Shown here piece after piece: positions 62,501 to 64,000 of a DNA stretch of 64,000 nucleotides (within the stretch, counting starts at the first letter, position 1; every line of letters starts with the position of its first letter). Both the position numbers and the translations under genes were made by a program. The stretch comes from Planctomycetota bacterium (GTDB lineage: Bacteria; Planctomycetota; PLA2; JAEUHO01): the NCBI GenBank assembly GCA_020631815.1, contig JACKGW010000005.1, positions 165,234 to 229,233 of the forward strand, written 5' to 3'. Below the pieces are notes generated by a model. It worked only from the letters and a program-made list of their open reading frames with translations. It was not told where the DNA came from and made no database searches.

Positions 62501-63157
62501 ATGATCACTCGCACTTCGACTCCGCGCCGGGCGACCCTCGCCGCGGCGTTCGCCGCCCTCTTCGTCGGATCGCTGCTGACCGGCTGCGGAGAGACCACAG
62601 GTGGCATCCCCTGCTCGTCGGGCTGGGTGACCTACGGCAACACGCCGTACTGCTACTGCGCCGCTACGGACAACTTGGTCGACTGCAACGAGGTCGGCAA
62701 GCTTGCGACGATGGTCGCGAACGAGGGTGTGGCCTGGGAGGGCAACGCCAACGGGCCGTATGTGCTGGATGCGGACCACCAGGCGATCTGGTTCGGAGCC
62801 GAGGCGCCCCACGTGATGCACGTCGATCGTGCGATGATCGGCTCCGCCTACGCGGGGACCGATGGCAGCGTCTACGAGGCAGGACGCCTGGTCGCCACCA
62901 TCCGCAGTGTTCGCGCGCGGAACGGCGAGCTGGTCGCGGCCCTCGTGACCCCGGAAGGGACATGGGCCGACGTGACCCTGGTGGACGACGTCGTCAGCGT
63001 GGTCTCGACGGACATCCGTGCGTCAGGTTCCGATGGCGTCGCGGCCCTTGCCTCCCCGCAGCTTGCGATGGGGGATCCGGAGGCTCGGCTGGACGAAGAC
63101 GTCCTGCGCAAGGGGCGCCGTCCGGTGCTCGAGCCCACCGCTCGTGGCGATGCCTGA
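62501..63157 (+). CDS. Lipoprotein of unknown function
   Basis: A 218-residue lipoprotein with a signal peptide (AAAFAALFVGSL) and lipobox LLTGC. The mature N-terminus is Cys-containing (GIPCSSGWVTYGNTPYCYC, then VDCNEVGK), which suggests disulfides; the remainder is beta-rich (GPYVLDADHQAIWFG, GSVYEAGRLVATI, DVTLVDDVVSVVSTDI). No domain is recognised. GGAGG lies 9 bases before the ATG. It precedes the Ser/Thr kinase gene by 45 bases on the same strand. Confidence 0.7.
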   Translation: MITRTSTPRRATLAAAFAALFVGSLLTGCGETTGGIPCSSGWVTYGNTPYCYCAATDNLVDCNEVGKLATMVANEGVAWEGNANGPYVLDADHQAIWFGAEAPHVMHVDRAMIGSAYAGTDGSVYEAGRLVATIRSVRARNGELVAALVTPEGTWADVTLVDDVVSVVSTDIRASGSDGVAALASPQLAMGDPEARLDEDVLRKGRRPVLEPTARGDA

Positions 63158-63202
63158 GCCCGCGCGGTCGCCCTGGCAGGCTGAGCTCCGTAGGATGCGC
63201 CC

Positions 63203-64000
63203 ATGACCTTCGTGCCGGGGGACGACGACGCGTTCGCGGACCTGCTGCTCCTCGACCTCGCCCTCTTGGAAGGCAAGGTGGACGGGCGGCAGGCCGCGAT
63301 GGCCCTGCTGCGTGCGTGGGACGGCAAGTCCCCGCGGACGACGGGGGCCTTGGCCCAAGCCTTGGCCGAGTCCGCGGGCCTGGACCCCGCGGAGATCGAG
63401 CGTCTGCGGCAGGGCGTCGGCGCCTTGCGGGGGAGCCACGGCTCCTCGCGGGCAGCGCTCGAGGCGCGCGGCGGCATCGATGGCCGCCTGCGCGCGGCCA
63501 TCTCCAGGCGCGACGACCAAGTCTCGCGTCACCTGACCAAGCTGGGCGCCCGTTCGCGCCATCCGCTGCGGCCCGTCGCGCCGGACCGCTACGTCGACTA
63601 CCTGCCCGTCGGCCAGGGCGGCATGGGGGTCGTGTACTGGGCGCTCGACGGCGAGATGAACCGCGCCGTGGCGTTCAAGGTGCTGCGACCTCCGGGCCCC
63701 GCGGCCGACGCGGGCGTCACACCGCCCGCTCCCATCGGCTTCCATGCCCCGACGGGTGAGACGGCTGACCGGGATACCTTCGACGAGGGTGTGGCGCGCT
63801 TCCTCATGGAGGCGTGGATCACCGGGGGCATGGAGCACCCCGGGATCGTGCCCGTCTACGAGATCGGCGCGACCGAGCACGGCGTGCCCTACTACACGAT
63901 GCGCTTCGTGCGCGGCCGGCGCACGCTGGCCGACGCGCTCGACGAGGCGCGTGAGCTCCCGGTGGGGGAGCGGCTGCACCTCCTGGAACCCCTGCTCAAG
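63203..64000 (+). CDS. Ser/Thr protein kinase (3' partial, runs off the window)
   Basis: From the ATG at 63203 the frame is open to the last base (266 codons). Residues 1-125 are a helical N-terminal extension. The kinase N-lobe starts at about 130 with YVDYLPVGQGGMGVVYWALDG (Gly-loop 136-144) and the catalytic Lys is K159 in VAFKVLRP; a Pro-rich insert follows, then RFLMEAWITGGMEHPGIVPVYEIG (C-helix Glu and the HPGIVPVYE strand), the hinge YYTMRFVRG and the start of the C-lobe. This N-lobe wording is typical of the kinases that are abundant in Planctomycetota. HRD, DFG and all C-terminal parts lie beyond the window. Confidence 0.9.
   Translation, partial: MTFVPGDDDAFADLLLLDLALLEGKVDGRQAAMALLRAWDGKSPRTTGALAQALAESAGLDPAEIERLRQGVGALRGSHGSSRAALEARGGIDGRLRAAISRRDDQVSRHLTKLGARSRHPLRPVAPDRYVDYLPVGQGGMGVVYWALDGEMNRAVAFKVLRPPGPAADAGVTPPAPIGFHAPTGETADRDTFDEGVARFLMEAWITGGMEHPGIVPVYEIGATEHGVPYYTMRFVRGRRTLADALDEARELPVGERLHLLEPLLK

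Overview
The window is GC-rich (roughly 70%), bacterial and gene-dense, with many GTG starts, 4-base ATGA/GTGA gene overlaps, and short intergenic gaps. The gene content points to a member of the Planctomycetota: very large anchored proteins built of carboxypeptidase-regulatory-like beta domains, HEAT-repeat proteins fused to a squalene-cyclase-like toroid, a DUF1570-type metallopeptidase, two Ser/Thr protein kinases, and an exported nickel superoxide dismutase. No 16S rRNA or ribosomal protein is present, so this phylum call is an inference from protein families, and the exact lineage is unknown.

Layout. 1-7.7 kb: a coiled-coil protein, tRNA-dihydrouridine synthase, a DUF2339 membrane protein divergent from a TetR regulator with two palindromic operators, a phosphotransferase coupled to a YtxJ-type bacilliredoxin, and a HAD hydrolase. 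7.7-8.6 kb: a gene-free stretch packed with two families of dispersed palindromic repeats. 8.7-14.8 kb: exported Ni-SOD, a protein with about twelve GGNDxY repeats plus HEAT-like repeats, and a pure HEAT-like protein. 14.8-20.6 kb: housekeeping and small genes (HtpX, a phosphotransferase, a 45-residue Cys-rich lipoprotein, dodecin, GNAT, methyltransferase, UppP, SET-domain protein, tRNA-Gly). 20.6-28.6 kb: a transmembrane Ser/Thr kinase, a Ski2-like helicase, and a five-gene operon ending in a BtuFCD/FecBCD-type importer. 28.7-37.8 kb: two convergent carboxypeptidase-regulatory-like proteins separated by repeats, then two secreted proteins. 38.0-43.7 kb: NAD-dependent DNA ligase, a processive GT2 glycosyltransferase, and an HD-GYP/PilZ cyclic-di-GMP pair. 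43.7-53.3 kb: two tandem duplications of exported proteins around a coiled-coil protein. 53.3-55.2 kb: an IS110-family element that appears to have landed inside one of the dispersed repeats. 55.2-64 kb: 2H phosphoesterase, STAS protein, groES-groEL, an alkaline-phosphatase-fold enzyme, an AAA ATPase, two lipoproteins and the start of a second Ser/Thr kinase cut by the window end.

The most unusual content is in the non-coding DNA. One family of REP-like palindromes (ends GGTGTC/GACACC, cores rich in GGGTCTGA) occurs at three main sites, usually beginning within about 11 bases of a stop codon and arranged as inverted pairs. At 53.5 kb a 1.5-kb IS110/IS1111-type element with TAAGCGGGGC inverted ends splits one repeat at GGGTC-TGA-CACCG, and its long 3' non-coding end carries the same GGGTCTGA octamer as the target, as expected if that end encodes the guide (bridge/seek) RNA. 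A second repeat family of about 100-135 bp has one copy near the first repeat cluster and one directly after groEL. The remaining genes are mostly ordinary housekeeping, envelope and regulatory functions; I did not find a CRISPR array, prophage, antiviral island or secondary-metabolite cluster.
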